Of a stretch of 64,000 bases of DNA, positions 17,821 to 26,087 are shown piece by piece. The stretch lies in NCBI RefSeq assembly GCF_016860525.1, contig NZ_BNEA01000015.1, forward strand, positions 1,612,001 to 1,676,000, written 5' to 3'. Position numbers and translations under genes: made by a program. The notes below the pieces were generated by a model. It made no database searches. It was not told the origin of the DNA and saw nothing but the letters and a program-made list of their open reading frames with translations. Origin of the DNA: Streptomyces rubradiris (GTDB taxonomy: Bacteria > Actinomycetota > Actinomycetes > Streptomycetales > Streptomycetaceae). Position 1 is the first letter of the stretch; the number at the start of each line of letters is the position of its first letter.

Positions 17821-18537
17821 ATGGGAACCGACGTCGATGCGTTCCTTGGCCAGCTGGCCCGCCACCTCAGGACCCAGGTGCAGAATCTGGCCGACCTGCT
17901 GCTCCAGCGCCTGAACGGCGAGCTCCCCAAACTGCGGGAGGGCAGCCTGCTGGTGCTGCACACCGATGGGCTGATCGCCGATCGCACGCGTGACGTGGAT
18001 GTCGCACTCACCACACTGCACGATGTCCTCACCTCGGCGCCGGAGTCGCTGGAGGAGACCTGCGACCAGCTGCTGGCCGCACTGTTGCCCAGCCGACCCG
18101 CCGATGACGTCGCTCTGCTGATTGCCCGGACCCGAGCCCTCGATCCCGACCATGTCGCAGCGATCAACCTGCCGTCCGATCCAGCAGCCGTTTCCGGAGC
18201 CCGCCGCTTCGCGTCCGACGTACTGGCGGCCTGGGGGCTGGAGGAGATGTCGTTCACCACCGAGCTGGCCGTCAACGAACTGGTGACGAACGCGATCCGC
18301 TACGGCAACAGCCCCATCCAACTGCGACTGATCCTCCAGTCGACGCTCACCTGCGAGGTCTCCGACGCCAGCAGCACGGCCCCGCATCTGCGCCGCGCCC
18401 GGATCTTCCACGAAGGCGGCCGGGGCCTGCTGTTGGTGGCCCAGCTCACCGATCGCTGGGGCGCACGACACGGTCGTGAGGGAAAAGTCATCCGGGCCGA
18501 GCAGGCTCTCCCCGCCACCGGCGGGTCCGACCACTGA
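17821..18537 (+). CDS. Truncated SpoIIE phosphatase / HATPase regulator
   Basis: A 238-residue protein that looks like the C-terminal part of the large Streptomyces regulators combining a PP2C/SpoIIE phosphatase with an anti-sigma-type ATPase. REGSLLVLHTDGLIADRTRD is the last motif of a SpoIIE domain, but everything before it is missing. The HATPase domain follows and looks whole: TELAVNELVTNAIRYG is the N-box and EGGRGLLLVAQLTDRWGAR the G-box. The phosphatase cannot work, but the kinase-like domain could still bind an anti-sigma partner. It may be a gene remnant with a secondary start. No strong ribosome site precedes the ATG. Confidence 0.65.
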   Translation: MGTDVDAFLGQLARHLRTQVQNLADLLLQRLNGELPKLREGSLLVLHTDGLIADRTRDVDVALTTLHDVLTSAPESLEETCDQLLAALLPSRPADDVALLIARTRALDPDHVAAINLPSDPAAVSGARRFASDVLAAWGLEEMSFTTELAVNELVTNAIRYGNSPIQLRLILQSTLTCEVSDASSTAPHLRRARIFHEGGRGLLLVAQLTDRWGARHGREGKVIRAEQALPATGGSDH

Positions 18538-18635
18538 GCGAACGAAACACCGCTCGCACCTCAAGGGCGAGGGGCGTGCGACCAGGGCGTTCGCCCCGGC
18601 CGGTGGCAGAGCCCTCGATCGGACCGACTTGATCG

Positions 18636-18650
18636 ATCGACTAAGTCGAT
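18636..18650. promoter_or_regulatory. Palindromic operator in the TetR promoter
   Basis: ATCGACTAAGTCGAT is a perfect inverted repeat (7-base arms around one base). It lies between a -35-like TTGATC (18629-18634) and a -10-like TATAGT (18650-18655). The ATG of the TetR gene is only 7 bases after the -10, which predicts a leaderless transcript. Binding here would block RNA polymerase, so autorepression is likely. Confidence 0.65.
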
Positions 18651-18661
18651 ATAGTTGGCGT

Positions 18662-19288
18662 ATGGCTCATGTTTCCGCGGCGGAGCGCCGCCCCCAGTTG
18701 ATCAAGGCGGCCATCGACCTCATGACGCGGGAGGGCGTCGCCGCGGGAAGCACCCGTGCCATCGCCGCGGAGCTCGGCGTCGCACAGGCCACCGTCCACT
18801 ACACCTTCGGCACCAAGGAGGATCTCTACCGGGCGGTGATGGACCAGATCACCGACGAGCTGGTCGCGCATGTGCAGCGGGCGGCGCCGGAGGACGCGGG
18901 CTTCGAGAAGACCTTCAGCGCCCTGGCGGGGGCTTTGTGGGGCACCCTGCGTGAGCCGACGTCACACCAGCAGCTGCTCACTGAACTGACCATGTTCGCC
19001 CTGCGTGTGCCCGGGCTCAACGAGGCCCGGCAGAGCCATTACCAGCGGGTCATCGAGGTGACCGCACAGGTGATCGCCGAAACCGCGGACAGGACGGGAC
19101 AGAAACTGGCCGAGTCCCCGGAAACAGTGGCTCGGTTCTTCCTCTCCGGCTTCGACGGACTCACCATGCAGGTCCTGCTGAGCGCGCCGGACGAGGCCAC
19201 GGAGCGGACGGGCCTGAGGGCACTCGTAGCCGCGACCGTGGCGCTGGCCAAGGGGAGCCTCGACCTCCCGGACGTGCCGACGGCCTGA
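18662..19288 (+). CDS. TetR-family transcriptional regulator of the P450/dehydrogenase pair
   Basis: A 208-residue TetR repressor. The N-terminal helix-turn-helix is clear at residues 20-60 (GSTRAIAAELGVAQATVHYTFGTKEDLYRAV); the C-terminal domain should bind a small ligand. There is no ribosome site and the start codon sits where a transcript from the TATAGT box would begin. The gene converges on the CYP102-type P450 gene, with a perfect terminator between them. Sequences similar to its own operator (GACCAAGTCG at 22762) occur in the divergent P450/dehydrogenase promoter region, so it probably controls those genes. TetR repressors next to CYP102 genes commonly sense fatty acids; that ligand is inference. 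Confidence 0.88.
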   Translation: MAHVSAAERRPQLIKAAIDLMTREGVAAGSTRAIAAELGVAQATVHYTFGTKEDLYRAVMDQITDELVAHVQRAAPEDAGFEKTFSALAGALWGTLREPTSHQQLLTELTMFALRVPGLNEARQSHYQRVIEVTAQVIAETADRTGQKLAESPETVARFFLSGFDGLTMQVLLSAPDEATERTGLRALVAATVALAKGSLDLPDVPTA

Positions 19289-19299
19289 CACGACGTGAA

Positions 19300-19340
19300 G
19301 ACGGTTGGGGGCGCACCTGGAAGGTGCGCCCCCAACCGTC
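19300..19340. terminator. Bidirectional intrinsic terminator
   Basis: Two perfectly complementary 19-base arms (19300-19318 and 19322-19340) are separated by only three bases. The hairpin lies between the converging TetR and P450 genes and would end both transcripts. Confidence 0.85.
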
Positions 19341-19358
19341 TCTGCCTACTCGTGAGAC

Positions 19359-22300
19359 TCAGCCGGCCCAGACGTCCTCGACGTAGCGCCCGGACTCGAC
19401 GAGCCCCGCGAGCCACGCCACGGCCTGCTCATCGCTCGCACCGGTCCGTTCACGGTAGAGCGCCATGAACGCCTCCCGTACGGCCGGTGCCATACGGCGG
19501 CCGTCGCCGCAGATGTAGACGCGTCCGTCGGACTCCAGGACCGACCACACCTCCTCGCTCTCACGGGCGATGCGCTCCTGGACGAAGCGGGCGCCGTTCT
19601 CGGGCGCGTGCATGAAGGTGGGGCGCATGCTGACGGCGCCGGCCGCCTCGGCTGCCTCGAACTCCTCCCGGTGGAGGAAGTCCACGTCGGGATGGTCGCA
19701 GCCGAAGTAGCAGAGCAGGGTCCCGGTCGAGCCGGCGTGGTGGCGGTCGAGGACCGCGCCGCGGAAGGGCGCGAGACCGGTACCCGCGCTGATCAGGATC
19801 ACCGGTACGGAGGTGTCCTCGGGGAGGCGGAAGGACTCGCTGCACGGCAGGACCCGGGCCTGGATCACGTCGCCCGCGTTCACCGTCTGCAGGAAGTGCG
19901 AGGCGATGCCCCGGAAGGTGCCCTCCCCCGACCGGTGGGGCGCCGCCAGCAGTGACACCATCAGGTCCGCCTCGCCCGGCCGGGCCGCGGCGGACGACGA
20001 GATCGAGTAGTGCCGGGGGCGCAGCACCGGCAGCATTTCCAGGAAGCGTTCGAAGGGCAGTTCGCACGCACGGTAGCGCTCCACGAGGTCCAGGACGCTG
20101 AGCCCCGCGACGGTCACCTGCTCCCGGAAGGTCTCGGCATCGGCGGTGGCGAAGACGGTGAGCGGCTGCTTCTCAGGCGGGCAGGACGTGTGCTCGGCGA
20201 GCACGGCGACCTGCTCCTGGGTGGCCGGGTCCTGCAGCTCGACGAAGTCGGTGAGCAGGCGGCGCAGGGTCAGCGGCCGGTCGACGGGCAGCGCGCCCCG
20301 GCTCCGACGGCGGGCGCGCAGCCGGACCGTGCGGTCCAGGTCGAGGCCGAAGCGGTCGGCGACGCGCTGGACGAGGGCCTCGGGATTGCTGGGCAGGACG
20401 GCCAGGTGATCAGCGGTGCGGTAGCTGACGCCCTCGGGCAGACGGAGCCGCAGGAACCGCTTGGAGCGTCCGAGTTCGTGGTCGGTGTCGACGAGCTCGT
20501 ACGCTTCGATAACCTCCATCGGCTGGACGCCGTGGCGCTCGGCAAGACCACCGAGGACCGACTCCGAGGCATCCTCCAGCTCGTACAGCCCCTCTGCTTC
20601 CGCCTCCGGTGCGGGACCCGCCGCCTCACCGGCGACCGCCTCACCGTACTCGTCCAGCAGGACCGACCATAGGTCCTCCGTCCACTGATCGACCACTCCG
20701 CCGAAGTCACCCGAGGCGTCGGCGGCGCCGCGCTCCAGAAGCGGGACGGCCCCGGCGGCGGCCAGACGCTCGTCGATCAGGGTGGGGATGCGCTGGTAGG
20801 TCGCCGCCCAGTTGCGGTCGCCGACACCGAGGACGGCGTACCGCAGGCCGGCGAGCGAGCCGGGGGCAAGGTTCTCCAGAGCGGCGACGAACTCGGCTGC
20901 GTCGTCGGTGGGGCGGCCGTTGTAGGAAGCGGCGACGATGACGACGGGGCCCTCGGTTCCGGCCAGCCTTTCCGTGTACTCGTTGAGGGGGGTGACGGAC
21001 GGGGTGAAGCCGTACTCCTCGCCGTCGCCGCCGAGGTCGCGGGCGATGCCGGCGCAGGTGCCGAGGTTGGATCCGTGCAGCAGGGTCAGCGCGGTGCCGC
21101 TCGCACGACGCGTCACGGTGGCGGTCCGGCCCGCGACGGGATCCGCCGCCGCCACGGCGGGCAGGCGCCGTTCGTCGCTGGTGCGGCGGGCGATCCGGAG
21201 GCTGAACCCGTCGGGCTTGATGGTCAGCGTCGACTTGATCTTCAGCTGGTAGTCGGTGTGGTCGATCAGACGGTAACGGTGCACCAGCAGGCCCAGCAGC
21301 AGGGTGGCCTCGTGCAGGGCGAACTGGCGGCCGATGCAGGCCCGCTCGCCGTTGCCGAACGGCTTGAAGGCATGGACCGAGCGGGCCGCCTCCCGCTCGG
21401 GGGTGAAGCGCTCGGGATCGAACAGCTCGACGTTCTCCCCCCAAGCCGCGTCACGGTGCAGGGCCGAGGTGATCACCATCAGCGACTCGCCCTTGCGTAC
21501 GGGGTACTTGCCGCCGATGACCGTGTCCTCGATCGGCTCGACGGCGAACGCGGGAGCCGTCGGCCACAACCGCAGGCTCTCGTTGAGCACCTGGCGGATG
21601 TAGGTGAGCTTGCCGATGTCGCCGTACCCGGGATCCGGGTCGTCGGTGTCACCCCACAGGGCGTCCACCTCGGCCTGGGCCCGGGCGAGCACCTCCGGAT
21701 GCTTGGTGAGGTAGTAGAGGGCGAAGGAGAGCGCGCTGCTGGTGGTCTCGTGGCCGGCGATCAGGAAGGTGATCACCTGGTGGCGGATGTTGACGTCGTC
21801 CAGCAGCTCGCCGGTGGCGGGGTCCTCGGTGTGCAGCATCAGCCCCATCAGGTCGTCCGTGCTGGTGTCGCCGGAGGTACGGCGCTCCTTGATCACGTCG
21901 TCGACGAGGTCCGTCATCAGGTCGACGTCCCTCCGGAACTGCTCGACCTTCTTCCTCTTGAAGAACTCGGAGCCCGGGATGGACTCACCCTTCTCCTGGG
22001 CGAAGACGAGAGCCCGGGCCATCGCGTCGACGAACGGGTGCAGGTCATTGCGCCGGAAGGACTGGAAGTCGTAGCCGAAGCCGCACAGCCCGATCGTGTC
22101 GAAGGTCAGCCGGGTCATCTCGTCGGGGACATCCACCGACTGCACCCCGGCGAGCCGGTCCCATTTGCCGATCAGCGAGCGGGCGACCTTGAGCATGGGG
22201 GCGTGGTAGCTCCGCATCGCACCGAGCGAGAACGCGGGCATCAGGATGTCGTGGGCCTTGCGCCAGTTCGGTTCGTGGTTGTAGGCGGTGAACAGACCGT

Positions 22301-22574
22301 CCCCGGCCAGGGCCCGAACCTCGACCAGGTCGGCGTGAACGTGCTTGCGGAAGCGGGTCTCGTCCGACAGCTCGGTCACGAGGTCCAGGCCGCCGATCAT
22401 GACGGTGTTCCTCCCGAAGACCCGCAGCCGGTACAGAGGCCCGAACTCCCTGAACTCCTTCAGCAGGTAGGCCAGGAAGTCCGCGCCCGCGGGAAGGTTC
22501 AACGCGTGGCCTACGAGGGGCAGCGGGGGGCGCTCGGGGATCGCCCGCGCCGCACCTACGGACACCTGAGTCAT
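19359..22574 (-). CDS. Self-sufficient cytochrome P450/reductase fusion (CYP102, P450 BM3 type)
   Basis: A 1,071-residue fusion of a P450 haem domain and a diflavin reductase, as in P450 BM3, so it needs only NADPH and oxygen. The haem domain shows the I-helix AGHETTSSALSFA, the ESLR of the K-helix, and the haem ligand Cys413 in FGNGERACIG. The reductase follows with an FMN flavodoxin domain beginning near LTLLHGSNLGTCAG, then FAD (RHYSISSSA) and NADPH domains ending in VWAG. Length and order match the family. CYP102 enzymes usually hydroxylate fatty acids near the chain end. The ATG at 22574 has GAAAGG upstream. It is divergent from a Zn alcohol dehydrogenase that could oxidise the hydroxyl. 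Confidence 0.95.
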   Translation of the reverse strand: MTQVSVGAARAIPERPPLPLVGHALNLPAGADFLAYLLKEFREFGPLYRLRVFGRNTVMIGGLDLVTELSDETRFRKHVHADLVEVRALAGDGLFTAYNHEPNWRKAHDILMPAFSLGAMRSYHAPMLKVARSLIGKWDRLAGVQSVDVPDEMTRLTFDTIGLCGFGYDFQSFRRNDLHPFVDAMARALVFAQEKGESIPGSEFFKRKKVEQFRRDVDLMTDLVDDVIKERRTSGDTSTDDLMGLMLHTEDPATGELLDDVNIRHQVITFLIAGHETTSSALSFALYYLTKHPEVLARAQAEVDALWGDTDDPDPGYGDIGKLTYIRQVLNESLRLWPTAPAFAVEPIEDTVIGGKYPVRKGESLMVITSALHRDAAWGENVELFDPERFTPEREAARSVHAFKPFGNGERACIGRQFALHEATLLLGLLVHRYRLIDHTDYQLKIKSTLTIKPDGFSLRIARRTSDERRLPAVAAADPVAGRTATVTRRASGTALTLLHGSNLGTCAGIARDLGGDGEEYGFTPSVTPLNEYTERLAGTEGPVVIVAASYNGRPTDDAAEFVAALENLAPGSLAGLRYAVLGVGDRNWAATYQRIPTLIDERLAAAGAVPLLERGAADASGDFGGVVDQWTEDLWSVLLDEYGEAVAGEAAGPAPEAEAEGLYELEDASESVLGGLAERHGVQPMEVIEAYELVDTDHELGRSKRFLRLRLPEGVSYRTADHLAVLPSNPEALVQRVADRFGLDLDRTVRLRARRRSRGALPVDRPLTLRRLLTDFVELQDPATQEQVAVLAEHTSCPPEKQPLTVFATADAETFREQVTVAGLSVLDLVERYRACELPFERFLEMLPVLRPRHYSISSSAAARPGEADLMVSLLAAPHRSGEGTFRGIASHFLQTVNAGDVIQARVLPCSESFRLPEDTSVPVILISAGTGLAPFRGAVLDRHHAGSTGTLLCYFGCDHPDVDFLHREEFEAAEAAGAVSMRPTFMHAPENGARFVQERIARESEEVWSVLESDGRVYICGDGRRMAPAVREAFMALYRERTGASDEQAVAWLAGLVESGRYVEDVWAG

Positions 22575-22823
22575 GAGCGTGCCTTTCGTTTCTCTCCAGC
22601 GGTCACAACCAACGTACACGCGACTTTGTCAGTCGAACATGTCAAATGACTGTATCGAAGGACACAGTCGACGGAGGGAACCTGGAGTCCCACACAAGTT
22701 CGGCGGCCGCAGCTTGACAGGCGACCCCGTCAGCAGACACGGTTAACCGACATGGTCGTCTGACCAAGTCGTGCGTCTGAGTCATAGACGTGCGCTTCTT
22801 CCCGAGCACATCGAGGTTTGCGC
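22575..22823. promoter_or_regulatory. Divergent promoter region of the P450 and alcohol dehydrogenase genes
   Basis: This 249-base gap is rich in short inverted repeats: CAGTC...GACTG around 22630-22655, CGGTTAACCG at 22740-22749, and TGGTC-GTCT-GACCA at 22753-22766, which runs into GACCAAGTCG. The last resembles the TetR operator at 18636 (GACTAAGTCG). They are candidate binding sites for that TetR repressor. Confidence 0.5.
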
Positions 22824-23885
22824 ATGGACACCATGCTGGCCGGGCGGCTTCGCCTGGACACCCGTACCTTCGCCGTCGAAGAGGTACCGATCCCGGTTCC
22901 CGGTCCGGGCGAAGTCCTCGTCGCAGTGCGGGCCGCCGGCGTCTGCCTGTCCGACATCCATCTGATCGACGGCAGCCTGAGCCCCTTCTACCCCGTGGAC
23001 ACCGTCAAGGACTCCGGCGCCCTGACCCCCGGCCATGAGGTGGCCGGTGTCGTCCACACCGTCGGCCCCGACGTCAAGGGCAACTGGACTCCCGGCCTGC
23101 GCGTCGTACTACAGGCCGGTCAGGCGTGCGGCGACTGCGCCGACTGCCTGCGCCACATGACCTGCCGCCAGCCTCTGACCCGAGGAGTGGACTACGACGG
23201 CGGCTGGGCGCAGTACGCCCTCGCCCGGGAGGACACGCTGCTCCCCATCCCGGACCACCTGCCGTTCGACCAGGCCGCGATCATCCCCGACGCCGTCTCC
23301 ACCCCGTACGCCGCGATCGTCGACACCGGCGCGGTCCGCCCCGCGCAGGCAGTCGGCATCTGGGGAGCCGGAGGTCTCGGCGCCCACGGCATCCGGCTCG
23401 CCCGCCTGGCCGGAGCCGCCCCAGTCATCGCTGTCGACCCGCTGGCCTCGGCCCGCGAGCGCGCCCTCCTTTTCGGCGCCGACCACGCGCTGGACCCCAC
23501 AGCCGGAGACTTCACCGAGGCGGTGCACCAAGCCACGGCAGGCCGGGGCATCGACGTCGCCTTCGACTTCGCCGGCGTCGGAGCGGCCCGCGCCCAGGCC
23601 ACGACCGTGCTCGGCCCGAACGGCGTCCTGGTCCTCGCCGGCCTCACCCCGGAGCCGGTCAGCGTCGCCGACAGCATCGACTTCTGCTTCAACGTCCGGC
23701 AGATCCGCGGACACTACGGCTCCGAACCAGAGCACGTGGAACAGCTCGTCGCGCTGGCCGCCGCCGGACGGATCGACCTCGGCCCCTCCGTCAGCGCCCA
23801 CGTCCCCCTGACCGAAGCCGCGGACGCCGTCGCCCGGCTGGAGAAGAAGGTCGGAGACCCGATCCGCCTCGTACTCACCCCCTGA
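22824..23885 (+). CDS. Zn-dependent medium-chain alcohol dehydrogenase
   Basis: A 353-residue alcohol dehydrogenase. The catalytic zinc site is AAGVCLSDIHL and GHEVAGVVH; the structural zinc site is the closely spaced cysteines in QACGDCADCLRHMTC. The Rossmann motif GAGGLGAHGIRLARLAGA binds NAD(P). The ATG at 22824, seven bases after a GAGG, is preferred over the in-frame TTG at 22818. It is divergent from the P450 gene and could turn its secondary alcohol product into a ketone, the substrate type of the Baeyer-Villiger enzyme at the start of the window. Unlike the dehydrogenase at 5975-7091, this one is intact. Confidence 0.9.
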   Translation: MDTMLAGRLRLDTRTFAVEEVPIPVPGPGEVLVAVRAAGVCLSDIHLIDGSLSPFYPVDTVKDSGALTPGHEVAGVVHTVGPDVKGNWTPGLRVVLQAGQACGDCADCLRHMTCRQPLTRGVDYDGGWAQYALAREDTLLPIPDHLPFDQAAIIPDAVSTPYAAIVDTGAVRPAQAVGIWGAGGLGAHGIRLARLAGAAPVIAVDPLASARERALLFGADHALDPTAGDFTEAVHQATAGRGIDVAFDFAGVGAARAQATTVLGPNGVLVLAGLTPEPVSVADSIDFCFNVRQIRGHYGSEPEHVEQLVALAAAGRIDLGPSVSAHVPLTEAADAVARLEKKVGDPIRLVLTP

Positions 23886-24319
23886 GCACAGCGGGGTGGA
23901 GTCCGGATCACCAGGCACGACGCGGCCGATTCCGCCTCCACCCCCACCACCGCCCGAAGGTCAGCGACACCCCGGATATTCGGCCACCCCGCGCTGACAG
24001 GGCAGCCACTCAAATGCGACGACTACCTGCCCGGCTGAGATCCTTCTCTGTTTTGACATCTTTCGAGGGAACAGAAAGCAGCCGAAGCCGGTGTTCGATT
24101 ACGAGGTCGGACGGCAAGCACGTTCACGATCGCCGAATTATTCGAATGAAGCTCGCCAATCGGTGATGCCCCGGACCCAGGAGTCGGCGCATCATGCACT
24201 CGCTCCGATCGAGACAGGTGCATACCTGGCACGGCACATAGCATTATCGAATCCCTTACCGGCCCGGTCACCCAATTACATCTCACCATACGCAGACCGC
24301 GTAATTGAAGGAGAAAAGC
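23886..24319. other. 434-base gap before amine oxidase copy 2
   Basis: No convincing gene is seen. The second half (about 24050-24310) is distinctly richer in A and T than its surroundings and probably carries the promoter of the oxidase. I found no clear terminator for the dehydrogenase and no strong -35/-10 pair. Confidence 0.4.
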
Positions 24320-25717
24320 ATGTCGAACTCTCTTGAAGGCGGAACCGAGGAAACTGCAGTCGACGTCGTGATCGTCGGTGCCGGCTTCGCCGGCCTGACC
24401 GCCGCAGAACGGCTGGTGAACATGGGCGTGTCGGTCTTGGTTGTGGAAGGTCGCGACCGCGTCGGAGGCCGAGCGTTCTCGGGCGAAGTGGCCGGGGTAA
24501 AGGTCGACCTCGGGGCGACGTGGGTCGCACGGCGGCACACTGCGATCCGGGACCTCGCGAGCCGGTTGGGGTGCACCACGACCAGTCAGTTCGACGAGGG
24601 CCACAACGTCCTGTGGATGGACGGACAGCGCAGCACCTACACCGGCACCTTCCCCGCGGTCTCACCTGAAGCCGTGGAAGACCTGGCCCGTATCCAGATG
24701 GCGGTGGCGGAACTGACTTCGACCATCAACGTCGATTCAGCCTGGGAATCCCCGGACGCCGGGCAGCTCGACGCAATCTCGTTCGGAGAATGGCTCGACC
24801 AGCAGCAGGCGACGACGAGCACCCGGGCCCTGATGACGATCCTCACCAAGGTGCAGTGGGGCTGCAGCCCGGGGGACGTCTCTCTGCTGCACGCTTTGCG
24901 CTACATTCGCGCTGCCGGGGGCGTGGAGCACATGCTCAGCGTCGAGGGCGGTCAGCAAGAGGAGCGAATCACCGAAACGACTCAGGAGATCGCCGTGAGG
25001 CTCGCCGAGCGACTCGGCGACAGGGTTGTCGTCGGTGCCCCTGTTCGACGCATCACCCAGGACGACAGCGGCGTCACGGTCAGCACCGACTCGAAAGTGA
25101 TCAACGCCAAGTACGCCATCGTCACTGCCGCCCCCTCGCACCGCGCCGACATCGACTTCGAGCCTGCCCTGCCTGACAAGGCGGAAGGGCTCGCGAAGAC
25201 GTGGCGTCTGGGCACGCTGAGCAAGGCATTCGTCGCCTATGAGAAGCCTTTCTGGCGAAGCAGCGGGCTTTCGGGTGAGGCACTGACCGACACCGGGACC
25301 GTTTTCATCACCTTCGACGTTTCGCCCGATGACAACGGACCAGGCGTCCTGATGGCCTTCTGCGACCCTCGCGTATTCGACGGTTTCAACCCGGCGGATC
25401 GACGTCGCCGGGTGATCGACCAGCTCGTCGAGCTGTACGGCGCTCAGGCGAGCGCCCCCATCGACTACGTGGACCACTGCTGGGGCCCGGCGTCCGAACC
25501 GTTCGCCCCGGGAGGGCCGAACCCTGCTGTAGCCCCCTATGCATCCGTCAGTTACGGCAGCGCCCTCACGGAGCCTCACGGGCGCATCCACTGGGCTGGG
25601 GTGGAAACCGCCGGCGAGTGGGCCGGAACCATGAACGGCGCCGTGCTTACGGGTCAGCAGACCGCCGAGCGGGTCGCACAGCGGCTTGGGAAGCGCGCCG
25701 ACACGGGTGCCCAGTAG
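24320..25717 (+). CDS. Flavin monoamine oxidase family protein (copy 2)
   Basis: A 465-residue FAD amine oxidase, closely similar over its whole length to the oxidase at 2465-3859. It has the GAGFAG FAD motif, EGRDRVGGRAFSGEVAGVKV and the C-terminal GRIHWAGVETAGEWAGTMNG. The ATG at 24320 has GAAGGAG six bases upstream, so an in-frame TTG at 24305 is less likely. Its stop codon lies inside the 101-base repeat at 25713. The codons use slightly more A/T-ending forms than copy 1, so the copies are not a very recent tandem event. It is followed by a diaminopentanoate dehydrogenase-like gene and another FAD oxidase, suggesting amine or amino acid turnover. Confidence 0.9.
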   Translation: MSNSLEGGTEETAVDVVIVGAGFAGLTAAERLVNMGVSVLVVEGRDRVGGRAFSGEVAGVKVDLGATWVARRHTAIRDLASRLGCTTTSQFDEGHNVLWMDGQRSTYTGTFPAVSPEAVEDLARIQMAVAELTSTINVDSAWESPDAGQLDAISFGEWLDQQQATTSTRALMTILTKVQWGCSPGDVSLLHALRYIRAAGGVEHMLSVEGGQQEERITETTQEIAVRLAERLGDRVVVGAPVRRITQDDSGVTVSTDSKVINAKYAIVTAAPSHRADIDFEPALPDKAEGLAKTWRLGTLSKAFVAYEKPFWRSSGLSGEALTDTGTVFITFDVSPDDNGPGVLMAFCDPRVFDGFNPADRRRRVIDQLVELYGAQASAPIDYVDHCWGPASEPFAPGGPNPAVAPYASVSYGSALTEPHGRIHWAGVETAGEWAGTMNGAVLTGQQTAERVAQRLGKRADTGAQ

Positions 25718-25813
25718 GCAGCGCTGCGGGGAGCCGATTTCGGCAAGGCCGGACGGGAAGACGTAGCAGACGGCTGCGGCGGTCGGCGAGAACGCCGCCG
25801 AATTGGCTCCTGG
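25713..25813. repeat. 101-base structured repeat, copy 1 (also at 28820-28920)
   Basis: Begins AGTAGGCAGCGCTGCGGGGA and ends GGCTCCTGG. It matches the copy at 28820 at roughly nine bases in ten by eye. Inside it, GGAGCC near the left end pairs with GGCTCC at the right end, and inner GGCG/CGCC stretches can pair too, so an RNA made from it would be strongly folded. It overlaps the stop of the amine oxidase gene and could act as a terminator or be the end of a lost mobile element. Confidence 0.65.
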
Positions 25814-25925
25814 CAATGCTGGTGAGGGGATGTCCGCGCCTCGGTCTTCAGGCTGCGGAAATGAGCCCGAACGCAACTTGCGCAGCCGCAGGATCGAGGC
25901 AGATCGCCGACGTGAACGAATGCTC

Positions 25926-26007
25926 GACCGGCCCGTGCACCGTGCACCATACCCAGATAAAGCAGGTGCTCAGTGTCGTTCTCACCGCGGCCGTGGCTGG
26001 TGACAGT
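25926..26007 (+). repeat. Leader element, copy 2 (also at 15111-15194)
   Basis: About 82 bases upstream of the diaminopentanoate dehydrogenase-like gene match the leader of the dioxygenase gene. The shared blocks GCAGGTGCTC, TGTCGTTCTC and CGTGGCTGG stand in the same order and spacing. The rest of the 370-base gap (25718-26087) holds the structured repeat and nothing else that I can identify. Confidence 0.7.
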
Positions 26008-26087
26008 GAGGTACGAGGTAACCGCCACAGGCAAGAACACCGTGTCGTGGGCGTGCCGACTGGGGCGCCCCGCCTAGGGGAGTGACT

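Noticed and set aside
25713..25813. A known riboswitch class for the structured repeat
   Set aside because: I compared it with cobalamin, c-di-GMP and ydaO-type patterns from memory; none of their conserved cores is present.
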